This document shows, in pieces, positions 46,332 through 57,604 of a DNA stretch of 64,000 nt. Below the pieces are notes generated by a model. The model was not told the origin of the DNA, ran no database searches, and saw nothing but the letters and a program-made list of their open reading frames with translations. A program made the position numbers and the translations under genes. The DNA comes from Podospora pseudocomata (taxonomy: Eukaryota > Ascomycota > Sordariomycetes > Sordariales > Podosporaceae): assembly GCF_035222375.1 (NCBI RefSeq), contig NW_026946363.1, forward strand, positions 5,580,001 to 5,644,000, written 5' to 3'. The number at the start of each line of letters is the position of its first letter. Position 1 is the stretch's first letter.

Positions 46332-47969
46332 TCATAACAAACCCCCATGGGCAAACCACCACCAGCCCATCCCCACCATCGCCATCGTCCCCAGGAAAAC
46401 CGCTCCCTCCTTGGTACTCCAAACCAACGCCAACAAACCCACCACCAGCTCCCTCCTCCTAGCCGTCTGCCTCCTCCCCCAAGCCCAGACATCAATATCG
46501 ACCGGGAGCTTTTTCTTTCCTACAACTTCCCCCTCCAGCTTCTTGTCTCCATCAGGCAATGGCACCCTCCCCCTCCAAAAAACAGCCCTGTGATCCGAAC
46601 TCCGCACCACAGGCAAACTCCCATACACGCCCGTCTCGACCTCTGCCCCCTCGGCAGCGCTGAACAAAACCCGATCTGTCCACGCCGGCCATCGGTGCGA
46701 GGCAAATTTCCAGGGAACCTCGCTCCCGTCTGCTGCGGCAGCCTCATTCACTGCCCCTTCTGGCGAGTCCAGAATATCGTACTTGTATGTTGGGCCAAAG
46801 GTGACCTCCGCCTCGGACATTCCGTGGAATGTCCTCCCGGCGAGGCGTTCTTGAGTGAGCTGATCCCGGGAGAAGAAGTGGCTGTGGTGGTTTTCGGAGG
46901 CTGGGTCAAAGCTGGGGAAGGCAGAGCCGGGAGGGGGTGTGGTGGAGGAGATGCGGTAGTTGAGGTCGCCCGCCACAAAAAGGTGCGAGGTAGGTTTGAA
47001 GATGGAGATGTCTTGGAGCCGTCGCTTTTGCTCTGGCGTCAGGGCGGGTGTGTCGTCACTGTCAAGCGAGAAGGTGGAAGGCGGAGAAAGCAGCGGCGCG
47101 TCTTCCTCCTCACTAGAATCCATACTCCCCGTCCTCTCCAGCGGCATCGACCTCTCCCCCGCCCCCAACCTATCCACCCGCGTCGTCGCCGGCCTCTCCC
47201 CAAACACCCCCGGCAGCACCACCCGCGGATCCTCAAACGTCAACCCACCCACCACCGCCCTCCAATTCGCATTCCTCTTCTTGAGGTTCCACTCCATAGC
47301 CGCCAAATGCGTAGCCACAAACGTCAGCTCCTGCCCTTGATAGTTCACCCTCACCCCCACCGCCCCCTTGTTCCCCATCCCGGCGGCCCCAAACCCCACC
47401 TCCCCTTCTTCTACCGTTCCAGAAATCCTCTCCGGACAAAGCGCAAACACCAACAGCGCCGTCATGCCCACGTTCTTCCCCTTCACAAGCGTGTACTTTT
47501 GCCCGGCAGCAGCGAGATTCAACGCCTGCCCAAAAGCGTCGTAATACCCCCTCAACCACCACTCCCCGAGGAAGGAGTATGACAGCGGTGCAATTTCCTG
47601 GAGCGACCTGAACCCATCAAAGTTAGCAAGAAACCATCCGAAAAAGATCAGACGGCGGACTGGTGTGGGGTGGGCGGGTGAGGGAAAAAAAAAAGAAAAA
47701 AAGAAAAAAAAAGAAAAAAAAAAAACATACATCACCACCAGTTCGGGCAAACCATCTTGTCCCAGCAGCGCATCCCGCAAATGCCCCCCAAAAACAGGCA
47801 CATCAACGACATTCTTCGCGCAGTTAAACGTCAGCACCAGCAGCTCCACCCCCGCCTTGGAAAGCTTCATCCTGCCGTCGGTGGCCGTTTGAGGAGCGGT
47901 GACGTCAATGTCAATGTTGATGCCCGCCGTGGGAGGGAGGTTCGCCGTGCTCCCCGCTTGCAAACCCAT
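46332..47969 (-). CDS. Inositol-polyphosphate 5-phosphatase with C-terminal membrane anchor
   Basis: Two exons (47969-47731 and 47607-46332) give 504 residues. The 123-nt intron is a multiple of three and has no stop, so the frame reads through it. Splicing is supported by GTATGT, a GCTAAC branch site and restoration of ELVVMSLQEIAPLSYSFLG. Family motifs are TFNCAKN (48-54), AAGMGNKGAVGVR (154-166), VATHLAA (177-183), GDLNYR (293-298), WPAWTDR (386-392) and SDHRAV (417-422), covering the magnesium and phosphate-binding residues of the IPPc fold. The enzyme removes the 5-phosphate from phosphoinositides or soluble inositol phosphates. An acidic low-complexity insert (about 215-275) interrupts the domain. 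The C-terminus has a hydrophobic segment (about 481-504), suggesting tail anchoring. No Sac1 domain is present, so this is not a synaptojanin type. Confidence 0.9.
   Translation of the reverse strand: MGLQAGSTANLPPTAGINIDIDVTAPQTATDGRMKLSKAGVELLVLTFNCAKNVVDVPVFGGHLRDALLGQDGLPELVVMYVFFFSFFFFFSFFFPSPAHPTPVRRLIFFGWFLANFDGFRSLQEIAPLSYSFLGEWWLRGYYDAFGQALNLAAAGQKYTLVKGKNVGMTALLVFALCPERISGTVEEGEVGFGAAGMGNKGAVGVRVNYQGQELTFVATHLAAMEWNLKKRNANWRAVVGGLTFEDPRVVLPGVFGERPATTRVDRLGAGERSMPLERTGSMDSSEEEDAPLLSPPSTFSLDSDDTPALTPEQKRRLQDISIFKPTSHLFVAGDLNYRISSTTPPPGSAFPSFDPASENHHSHFFSRDQLTQERLAGRTFHGMSEAEVTFGPTYKYDILDSPEGAVNEAAAADGSEVPWKFASHRWPAWTDRVLFSAAEGAEVETGVYGSLPVVRSSDHRAVFWRGRVPLPDGDKKLEGEVVGKKKLPVDIDVWAWGRRQTARRRELVVGLLALVWSTKEGAVFLGTMAMVGMGWWWFAHGGLL
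47685..47725. repeat. A-rich tract inside the 5-phosphatase intron
   Basis: Almost pure A with single G interruptions. On the coding strand it is a T-rich tract directly after the 5' splice site, an unusual place for a pyrimidine tract. Confidence 0.9.
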
Positions 47970-49830
47970 TGCTGCTTGCGTCGAAGATCTTCTGGTACGG
48001 ACCAAAAGGTGGAAGGAGTGTTGTAACAAGTGTGTCAGTAACGTATTCAGGCTGTTAGTGTGTCGTCGCAACGGGAAAGTTGGGGAACTGAAAATAGAAT
48101 CGTGTGAGGGGAGCTGTTTAAATGGGAATGAGCCCTGACAAAGCCAGTCTGCTCCTCCCGTAAAAAAATAAAAAATAAAAAAAAATAAAAAAAATAAAAA
48201 AAATAAAAAATATAAGAAAACCAATCAATCAAGGGAGCAATTATTAAGATCGATTCTATTAGTTTATCACACACCAAAAGATAACTCTTCTAGAACAAAA
48301 AGAAAACCTCAGGTATCTAACCTACATCCCTTCTTATACACATTTTCCTGCCTAGCTGCTGCTTCTCTGCTGAGTGGTGTACGTACTCGGTTACTGCCCG
48401 CCAAGCAAAAGTCACTCACTCGGTCTATGACTGCGTATTCTGCAATCTGCGTGTGACATTCACACAGCCTCACCAGAACACCAGACACCGACTTTTCCAT
48501 GCAGCACACAAAAGGAGGCTGAGCCACCCGCTTCAGTTCAATGGTCGCTTTGCGAACATACTACCAGATCAAAACCGGGAATTATCCTGTAGCAGCAGTC
48601 ATGCTTTCACACAAAAATCACCTGCAGACTTGTGAAGAGCAAAACAAGACCTGAATTTATGAAAACTACCTGCCGCCATGCATTGCCTGCCGTCCCCAGT
48701 TCAGTCTTGAGTGCGAGTCGCCTTCCCAAACCCGGACCCGGCGCAGCTTCCTAGTTCCACTTATTCCCGTCCGGCTTCTCCGACCATGACCGCAGGGAAA
48801 ATTCTCCGAAGAAGGTCCACGGAGATGGTACAGTATTAGCTAGTGCATGATCCCATGGTCCTCTCTCCTGAATCACATCACCGCCAGCGGCCAATCCATC
48901 CCACTCCGCAGTTTCCCCCAACCAGCCATTCCCATGTGTCATAGCCTCCTCGACTCAAAACCTCCCTGCCAAGCAATGCAACGACATGCCTCTGGATCTC
49001 CAACTACGCCTCCGCAAGCCCTTTAAAAGTACCACTGGGAAGCGGAAATCACCAAGGCCGCAAGTTCGGCTTTGCCAGATCTCCATCTCATCTTGCCCAT
49101 CATTGCAAAAGAAAACGCTTCTTCCCCTGACCTCCCCACAAGCGGATCCCGATGCGATGAAGTGCAAGTGACGAAAAGGCATAATGGAAAAAAACAGAAA
49201 ACAAAAACAAGAAAGAAAAGTTTGAGCGCGATAGTCCGTGTCGAAAGCGGTGTGCCTTGTGTTGTCAATCTGCTGTGGCGACCCGAAAAACCAGCTGCTC
49301 GAAACCGTCGACAGACAAGCAGTCTCCCCAATCCAACCAAGTTGCGCAGCATTATGTTGAATCTGGTCCACCGACAGCCGACCGTCTCCCGATATTCGAC
49401 ACCCCGAACAAGTCAGAGTGCCGGGCATGCCGTTCGTCCGATCAGTTTACCCAGTTCGAAATCCTCTCCAAGCTCCTAGCCATAGGGACCAAGCAGCTTG
49501 CGAGAACACTTGTGAATAAACAGTCATCCGAGCCAGAAGGAAAGGGGGGAGGGAAGGGGAAAGGGGGGGGTCATAACCGATGAGATGCCGAAAAACGAAA
49601 AAGAAAAAGACGCAATTCGTAAAACTGGGTGCTGAGGCGTGTATCTGCTATCGATGCTGATCCGCTCCCGGCAGAGCACGAGAATGTGCTCTGCCGTAGA
49701 AATCAAGGACAATTCATAGTGGGGGCCGCAGGTCGACCATAACCCACACACAATCGATGAGAATCCACTAATGCTACAACCCAAGGGGAAAGAGGGTTCC
49801 GTGTGAAAATTGCCAGTATCAGGTGCTGCT
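47970..49830. other. Region between the 5-phosphatase promoter and the CK1 3' end
   Basis: About 1.9 kb lie between two minus-strand genes. Open frames here are short and unlike any family. The left part must hold the 5-phosphatase promoter and leader, and the right part the CK1 3' UTR. An A/T-rich simple repeat lies at 48161-48220. Confidence 0.5.
48161..48220. repeat. A-rich simple repeat (TAAAAAA-like)
   Basis: Runs of 4-8 A separated by single T over about 60 bases, roughly 190 bases upstream of the 5-phosphatase start. A rigid poly(dA:dT) tract like this can exclude nucleosomes, but that role is inference. Confidence 0.85.
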
Positions 49831-51251
49831 TCACTCCATGGGGCGGTACTGTTTGGAAGCATATCCCGTGCCAGCGCCTTGACCTTTAGCGGCCGAGCGC
49901 AGCCTATTTATCGCAAACTGATTGTCAGCACTCCATGTCAGCATTGTCCCTCCGGCCAGCGTTGATGAGCACACCAAACTCGAAGGAAATATGATTCCTT
50001 ACTAGGAATGCTTTTGGGCTGTAACTCACATCCTGTCGCTTCCTCCGACGGCACGGTTGGTCTCGGGGGTCTCGCCGACCTTCCTGGTTCCGCGGGGGGC
50101 AGCGGGCTGGCTCTCCTTACGGGCGGCCGCAGTGTTGTCCTTGGATTCGGCGGCGGCCTGACCGGGCTGGTTGGCAGCCTGCTGGATGGCCTGGGCGTTC
50201 TTCTGATACTTGTACACAGTCCAGTCAAAGACATAGTCGTACTGGAAACCCTCGCGGACGAAGAGGTCGCGGAAGATCTTGCGGAGGTAACTGTAGTCCG
50301 GCTTGTCGTCGAAGCGGAGCGAGCGAGTGTAGTTCAGGTAGATAGCAAACTCGTTAGGGAACCCGCGGCACAGCACATCGGTGGGCGTCGTCATCTTCTT
50401 CTCCATGATGCGGTCATACTTCTGCTTCTTGGTGGCAGCCTTGAGTCCCTGCCAAGGCAGAGAACCACGGCAAAAGTAGAGCATGACATAGCCGAGAGAC
50501 TCCATGTCGTCACGGCGAGACTGCTCGACGCCCAGGTGAGTGTTGATAGACGCATAACGAGCGGTGCCAGTCAAGTTCTTGTTCTCTCTGTAAGGAATGT
50601 GGAAGTGCGTCTTGGGGTCGCGGTACTTCTTGGCCAAACCGAAATCGATCACGTTGACCTGGTTGCCGCGCTTACCGATACCCATGAGGAAGTTGTCGGG
50701 CTTGATGTCACGGTGGATGAACGACTTGGCGTGGATGTACTCGATGCGGGAAATCAACTGGTCGGCCAGGAGCAGGACCGTCTTCAACGAGAACTTGCGG
50801 TTGCAGAAGTTGAAGAGATCCTCCAGGGAGGGGCCGAGGAGGTCCAGGACCATGGCATTGTAGTCGCACTCGGTGCCGAACCACCGCACGAAGGGAATGC
50901 CGACACCACCGGCAAGGGACTTGTAGACGCGGGCCTCATATTCCAGCTGGGGGTGCTTGGCCTTGACGCTTTCGAGCTTGATGGCAATTTCTTCGCCCGA
51001 GATGATGTTGGTGCCCAGGTAGATGTCGCCGAAAGAACCGGAACCGATCTTGCGACCGATGCGGTACTTGTTACCGACGCGAAGATCCTATGCGAACATG
51101 TCAGCTGTCATTTCGAACAAGATGTTTTTTTTTTTTTTCATTCGCTCCGATCGACGGCCATCAAGGCCATGATGGGGAAAAGCGAGATGCATCATCGCCG
51201 ACCGAAGAAGGGGATGCGTACCATGGTAGTCATGCTGTTGGCGGATGTCAT
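49831..51251 (-). CDS. ck-1a: Casein kinase 1 (CK1a/Hhp1 type)
   Basis: Three exons (51251-51222, 51087-50030, 49903-49831) give 386 residues. The kinase domain shows the glycine loop [11 protein letters not shown] (25-35), Lys47, HRDIKPDN with Asp137, and DFG at 158-160, plus the CK1-specific ASINTHLG. The tail from about 310 is Gln/Ala-rich. In Neurospora the close relative phosphorylates the clock protein FRQ; in yeasts this class also acts in DNA repair and morphogenesis. Exon 2 ends AT|GTGAGT, so retaining the 126-nt intron stops the protein after SDRM. Splicing to 49903 instead adds [20 protein letters not shown] plus PME. Three in-frame ATGs exist in exon 1 (51251, 51233, 51224); the middle one would give MTTMDLRVG. 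The kinase is certain, the last exon is well supported, and the exact start is less sure. Confidence 0.95.
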
Positions 51252-54200
51252 GTGTCACTCCGAGAAGATTCAGTGGTTAATCGACAGTGGGAGGGTTTGA
51301 AGTCGTTCGGACGTTGCGAGAGGCTGTAGTTTAAATGGAGCCGTTAGCCTCTTGCCTAGGCGTGTTTCGAGATTTCAGGTCTGGGGCTTAGGGTAGAACC
51401 GGATGAGGGGAAAAATTGGGCACAGGCGGTGTAGTAGTGTGGTGTAGGTGTAGTCAAAGGAACGGCTCAAGTCTTTCACCCGGTGCAACCAAGGGACATC
51501 GGTGCAGTGGGCAGATCAGATGCGTGATGACGGGGAGTCTCGCCTCGGAATATGAGGACGGTGGAAAAGGCGGACAAGGACGTCTCGCATCCGCCCAGAA
51601 CTCGGGACCGGGAACTGAGCCCTTTTCTTAGGGGCCACGAGCCGCCCAGCAACGGGGGGGTAAAACGAAGCCAAAAACAACAAATGCATCTCTGTCTTGT
51701 TTCCAACTCACCTATTGATCTCCGCAATGGGGAGTGTGTTCGATCAAGTCGCGGGTCGGCCGGGGTCGATGTGTCGACGACGGGTTCGGTTGTGGTGAGA
51801 TGAGTTGTCGAATGGAGGGGGAAGGATTTCCTGCTTCCGACCGTGGAAGGGTTGGAAGTGGTGGCGAGGAACAGAGAGATCAGGCCTGTTAAGCGGGCGG
51901 ATTGTGGTTAGCTCGCAGCTGTGGACCAGGCACGAGAAAGACAAGACACGACAATGGCAAACAATGGGCGCGGGGAAGGGGGCTTCTTACCCTCAGAATA
52001 GCCCTTCTGCGCTATTGCTGTCAAAGGGCGGGAGACGGTGACGATATTTGGGAAAGGAGAAGGGCAGAGGAGAGCGAGGGAGAGAGAATGGAAAGTGTTG
52101 GAGCTGGAGACCTGAAAGACAAAGACCTGGGCTGGGCCAACCTGACAGGCTGACTGGCGAGGTCCATGCTGGGGCGGGCTCGGGGCGTCCGCCCCCCCCC
52201 CGTTGTGGGACAAGAGGTGGACAGGCTCTCCAGTTGCTGGCCTCGCCCCGACCAGACGCATGGACCGCACAGTGCGGGTATGTGCTCAGGGCGACACCGA
52301 AGCTCAGCCAGCAAGCAGCCCAATCCGGATTCGTGTCTTTTGTGGACAACATGAGCATTCAACTCCCACAGTTCGCATTTGAGCATTATACAGAGAAACG
52401 ACAGGCGTTGGGCTCGCCAGGGTTGTTCACGGGGTGTTGGCGCTGGCTTGTGTCGCCTTCTGGTAGGCGGGCAGGCGGGTGGGTGGACAGCAGTGCTCCT
52501 CGCGTGCCCGACGCACAGTGCAGGAAACGCACCTTTTTTGGGAAAGTGGGATTATCCAAACTTGGAATTTCTCCCTGCCCGCCTTTTCCAACTCATGCTT
52601 CCTCCATCATGCACCCAAGGGATATCCAGGCTAACTTGCAAATAACGAAGTCATGTGTGTTTTTTTTTTCTTGCTTCCCGGCCGTTTGGGTCAAACACTT
52701 TTGGCCTGCTTCTTTGAAAACGAACGATAAACCCGACGCCCTTTCGGAAATGGAAGCCTTGGAAAACTGCAGTTGTTGTCTGTCTGTCTGTCGCCTACGC
52801 ACCTATCAAACGGCCGCCCCAAAGCCTGCGGCGGCGCTATCGACCATCAGCGCCTATTATTAAATCCGTACGAAAACATAGATCCGCGCTCCATTTCGGT
52901 GCATCTCGACCTTCCACTTTTCCTGTAAACAACGCTAAGACAACGGCATCGCTGCAACGGGTCAGCCGAAGTGTATACTACGTACTCACACTGTATCCCG
53001 GCTTTTGCGAGCGGTGGGAACGAGGTCGTAGGGCGTGAGCAGGGGGGGGCATTCAACTCTCCAAAATCCACGATTGGCTGATATGGGAGGGAACCTGGAA
53101 GGCATCCAGAATGCCCCCCTCAAGGCCCCCCTCAAGACCACCCTCAAGTTTGCCTTTCTCCCGGACATGAATGTTGCCTCTGGATGTTTCTGGACCGTCC
53201 ACCGCCTCTCCCACGTCGTTTCCGATTCAGATCGGCATATCCAGGAGAAACACGTTCAAAAAGTTGTAACTTACGGCCCGCGGCCGTGTCCGCGTGTGCT
53301 GATTTATTCAAGGGTGCGCCCTTTTGATGAGGGGAAGCAAGGGCTTCCCATGGTGTGTGGCTTTCCCCTCACTCGGGCCGCGACCCACACTTGACAGCAT
53401 CCCCAAAAATGATTCAGATGACCTTTTTTCTTCTTTTTTTTTCTTTTTTTTCTTTTTGGGTCAGGTAGTGATACACTACGCACGTATTGGTCCTATTACC
53501 GCTCTGCCCGAGAGTCGAAACAAGCGGGCAAAGTTGTTGTTTCTCCACGTTTTTGGTCTGTGTTTGTTGTTTTGCTTGTGCCAGACCTATGCAAGTCATC
53601 CATCCCCAGACTTATTCACCCACAGCCCCCCTTCTCTTGATTCGGTCACCAACCCAGTAGTTCGACACCGAACACGACGCGATGTATCGAGCCGACTCAC
53701 TTTGATGGCATCGTTCATCCGCGGCCCTGGGTTGAGGGCTGTGAGAAGACATCGGCGTTCTCTCTCTTCCCCAAAATTAGAAACCGGTTTTGGGGGCCGC
53801 CTTGTCTATCTTTCTTATTGAAGCCAAGGGGGGTGCCCTCTATTGCCTTCCACGCTACTGCGTAGAACAACATATATTAGTTATTCTTTCGCCACAGAGT
53901 GCCCAGGTGAGGAGCTGTGTGAGACAAGATGTTGTGGTTTGTACGACAGCGAAGAAGGTTTGTGTAGGTACAGAGCCCATCTCCGATCAACTTCTATCTA
54001 CATCGACGGTTTTGATGTAATAAAGGGTCGGAGATTTACTAACCTGACCTACTCATTCTCACTCCGATCCGTTAGTAGTTCCGAGATAGCCGGGCTTTGG
54101 TGCTGGTGTCACAATGACCATTCGAGATCGGGGATTAGGGAGGGAGTGGGAGGCAGGTTGCACAAAGATACACCCGGTGTTGGGTTGGGCATAGACATCG

Positions 54201-57200
54201 GAGTTATCGAACATCGGTCCAACCGTGCTCGGTGTCGAAAGACACTGTGGATGAGGCAATATCTGGTTCTCGACATGGTCAGCTTGTCACGTAACTCGGA
54301 GTGAGTTTCGATGTTGAGAAAGGCGAGGTAGGTAGGTAGGACGGGAGATGTCATCATGTCTTACTGAATCAGAATTTGGGTGTTGGGCATGCCAGATCTG
54401 GGTTGCTTCATGTCTGTGGCTGAGGCTTCAGGCTATGGTGACATCTCATGGACTGGGCATACTGTGATCCAGAGCTCTTTCTTGCTTTTAGTTGAGGTAG
54501 ATCTGGTGTCATGGAATGTTCTCGGGCTTCAGTAGACATCTAATCATACTGCCTATAGTCTCATGGGGGTCGGACATCTCATGACTGCTCATCATTTGAC
54601 GAGAAAATCTCATGATAGGCACCACTCCGATAGTTATGCACCATGAGTTGCCCTGTGATATCTCACAAAACAGCTCACATAAGGTACCGTTGGATTCTCA
54701 TCGTCATTGAACCCCTCTACTCGTATTTCCGTGGTACTCTTCATGATGCTTGATGAGTGAGGGAACAACAATAGTCACTTTCAAATTCGTCGAGCCTGAG
54801 GCGAAAGTTGGCCTATCCACCCGAGCATTAGACATCAAGGTGTCTAGGTGCTCACAAGCCTACTATGGGTCTACGACCACGTGTATAGGGAGGTAATTGG
54901 AGGTCGATGAATGGCCCGGAAAATGAACCTGCTTACAACTTGTACAGTCCATTTCATACCCCACTGGACCCCTCTTCCACCGTAGCCCAATACCCCGCCG
55001 CAAACCTGTCGATATCGCAGTTCAGGGTCCATGGAGTTGTGGATTTGGTTGTGAATTCGGAAGGTGGGCCAGAGGAGTTCACAAGCGGCATGGAAAACGG
55101 CAAAACCCCTTTATGCAGGCGCGGACAGGGAAGGGGCCGGTAATTGTGGAATTGTGTCGATGATAAGACTTGGCACTTAATCAACACCCCGGACCAAGGG
55201 TCCTCGATCCATCACCGTCCGTGCCCGTCCCCCGTGTCCCGGCTGATGTTGCATCTTCAGGGTCCAACCTGCAGCCACCGAGATCTCGATTTGATTTGGT
55301 TTGGTTGTCGAGAGCTGGAAGGGAAGGCGAGGAGAAGGAGGAAAAAGCAAGTGAAAAAAAGAAGGGTGGGATGTCTGAGATGGGGACAAACCTGGACTCC
55401 TGCAGCTCACCGTTGGGGGTTTCCTATACTGGCGACCATTGGGCTGTTCCGGCCATCGACTTTGCGGGGAATTAGGACCTGCCACGAACTGTTGAAATGG
55501 CTCAGGAGAAGGTGAGAAATGATGCATGTGCTGACGAGGGCGGCACCAAACAGAGCTGGTAGGGAGATAAGCATGATATTATATACACACTTTGCCATAG
55601 CTGTCGTTGAGTGCCTCTGATCCGATCACCACAACCTCTCTCTCGGCTCCGTAGCCGACGGGAGAAGCAAACACCCGGACGCCGGCAGGACCGCAATTCC
55701 AATGACCAGACCCCCGTTGCCGGTCAGTCCACCATCGTGAAGTGACCTTCCCTGTCGTCCGCTCCACCGCCCAAGCCCGGGATATTGTTGAGTGGACCAG
55801 GGGACAACCGTTAGGAACGTGGCAGATAGCACGGCGCGGCTGCTGTCCTGTCGTCTCTGCGTAGTGATTTCTTTTTGACATGATTTCTTCGTTTTTCGTA
55901 GCAAACAAACACTGCCGAGGGGTTGTTCATTTCTCAAGAGGTTTTGGTGGCTGATCTGGATGCGACACAAGTGGACAAGCGAAGGGCCAAGGAGAAAAAG
56001 GGTTGTTCGCGATTGCTGCCCCCCCCCCAGAACGGACCCCAGACGCCGAGACGGAGAGCTTGGTGGTTCCATAACTTTTTATTAACGTGACCACCCAAGG
56101 AGGAGTCTTCAGGGTCAAAGTCGAACACCTTTTACCCCCCCTCCCCATCCCTTTTTCATCCCAAACAACCAGACAAAGAGAGAGGGCGAGTTAATATTCT
56201 GCTTCTATCGCAGCATTCTTTATTTACTTTGAAGCTGAGTGTAGCATCCTGCTGGCAAACACAGCACCTAGGATCACCACCATCACGTACCTGCGCAATT
56301 GTTTGCAGATTCCCAGATTCCCGCCGCACCTACCTGGCCCCGAATCTCCACCTCGACCTGCGCGAAGCGATCCACACAGCATTCTCCAGCTTCCCACGGC
56401 GCGAAGCAAGACTGCAGCTTGTTTTGTTTCGCGACATTCTGGTGGAAGAGCAGCCCCCCCAGTATCCAGAAGGTATCCAGAACCTAGGCTGGAAGCAATC
56501 ACTTTCGCACTTTTGACGCTCTGTCGCTCCCTTTTCTTGGTTGAACTCTTCTTTGCTTCGGTGTGGCCGCGTGGTGAGCTCTTGGTAACGACGATCCCCG
56601 AACTGGAATCCACCAAGACCCATTCCTCCTCCTCCGCGAGCCCCGTCCGCCGCCAGTCATCCGCCCGCTACCTCTCTGTCTCAACAGTTTCAAACCGCGG
56701 CCTCTGTTTCCCCCTTGCAGCGTCGCAAGATCAATTCGCAGTTCGCATCCGACCTTCTCTCAGATACGGTACGGTAGTAAGCACTGTTGATAGCCATCGT
56801 GCGCGTTCTTGCCGTCTGACTGCTCTTGAGATACCTAACCTGGGCTGCCCTACGTCAGGGGCTTCAACTTTGCCAGCTGCAGACAGACGCGACATTGCCG
56901 ATTGGACATCCGCCTACTGCCGGACGACAACCCAAAGGCTTTCACGGGCAGAAGTCAATTTGGTTGCAAAACGACCTGCATCACGTAGTGAATTATTCTT
57001 CGCGCCATCCCACCTCCCAACACAGCCAACCCATCCTCCCCAGGGCAGTACCAAGTCAAAAGTACCCGACCGCCCAGTCGAGCGAGCACAGCGTGTGCAG
57101 TCGAATCTCGATCGAAATAGAGTCGAACCAGCCAGTCAGTCTTGGAGTCTGTCGCTGTTGTGTGATCTCGGAAAACCTGCTCCGAACCGGCTGCTGCTGC

Positions 57201-57604
57201 TAAGTTAGCACAGAGAGAAAAGACCGAGATCAACTGCTAGGAGCATTATTTGCCTAGGAGGTGTTCGAAGGGGGAATTGAAACAGAGACGGGCCCGGGGC
57301 CCCACGAACAACCGTTGGCCAGGCTTGACCTTCTTATCTCTAGCAAACAGACACAGACAACTGGTATGACGCTAGCTCCAGCCAAAGGAATGATGAAGTG
57401 CCAGACATTTTTGACACGGTGCCACAGGGAAAAAAAAAGAAAAAAAAAAGGAAAAACAAGCAGCACGAAAACCCGACATCCGCCCAGGCCGCCTCTCGGA
57501 AGCCTCTACGGTAACCTTCAATCACACACAGACATCACATCGTGCATCGTGTCCTATCGCATCTTTGCATTCACCGACGCTCGCCTTATCGTGTCCTGCC
57601 CATC
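51252..57604. other. 6.35 kb region between divergent CK1 and Pal1 genes
   Basis: No gene is recognised here. The open frames of 270-300 codons (near 52048-52863 and 56303-57208) begin at non-ATG codons or lack any domain, and they lie in C/T-rich sequence that looks like leaders. Low-complexity tracts include T/C runs at 53424-53458. About 54.3-54.9 kb repeatedly shows the words ACATCTCATG and CTCATGA, a weak local motif enrichment. Both promoters must lie here. About 56.2-57.6 kb is probably transcribed Pal1 leader. Confidence 0.45.

Noticed and set aside
46347-47582. Plus-strand open frame of 411 codons
   Set aside because: It is antisense to the 5-phosphatase exon. The product is a Pro/Arg-rich shadow without a domain.
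50008-51300. Plus-strand open frame of 430 codons
   Set aside because: It lies antisense to the casein kinase 1 gene and mirrors its GC-rich third positions. The minus strand encodes an unmistakable kinase.
52048-52863. Plus-strand open frame of 271 codons upstream of CK1
   Set aside because: It opens with TTG rather than ATG, has no domain and lies in a probable promoter region.
56303-57208. Plus-strand open frame of 301 codons before Pal1
   Set aside because: The composition is that of translated C/T-rich leader sequence. No motif is recognisable and other frames are equally open.
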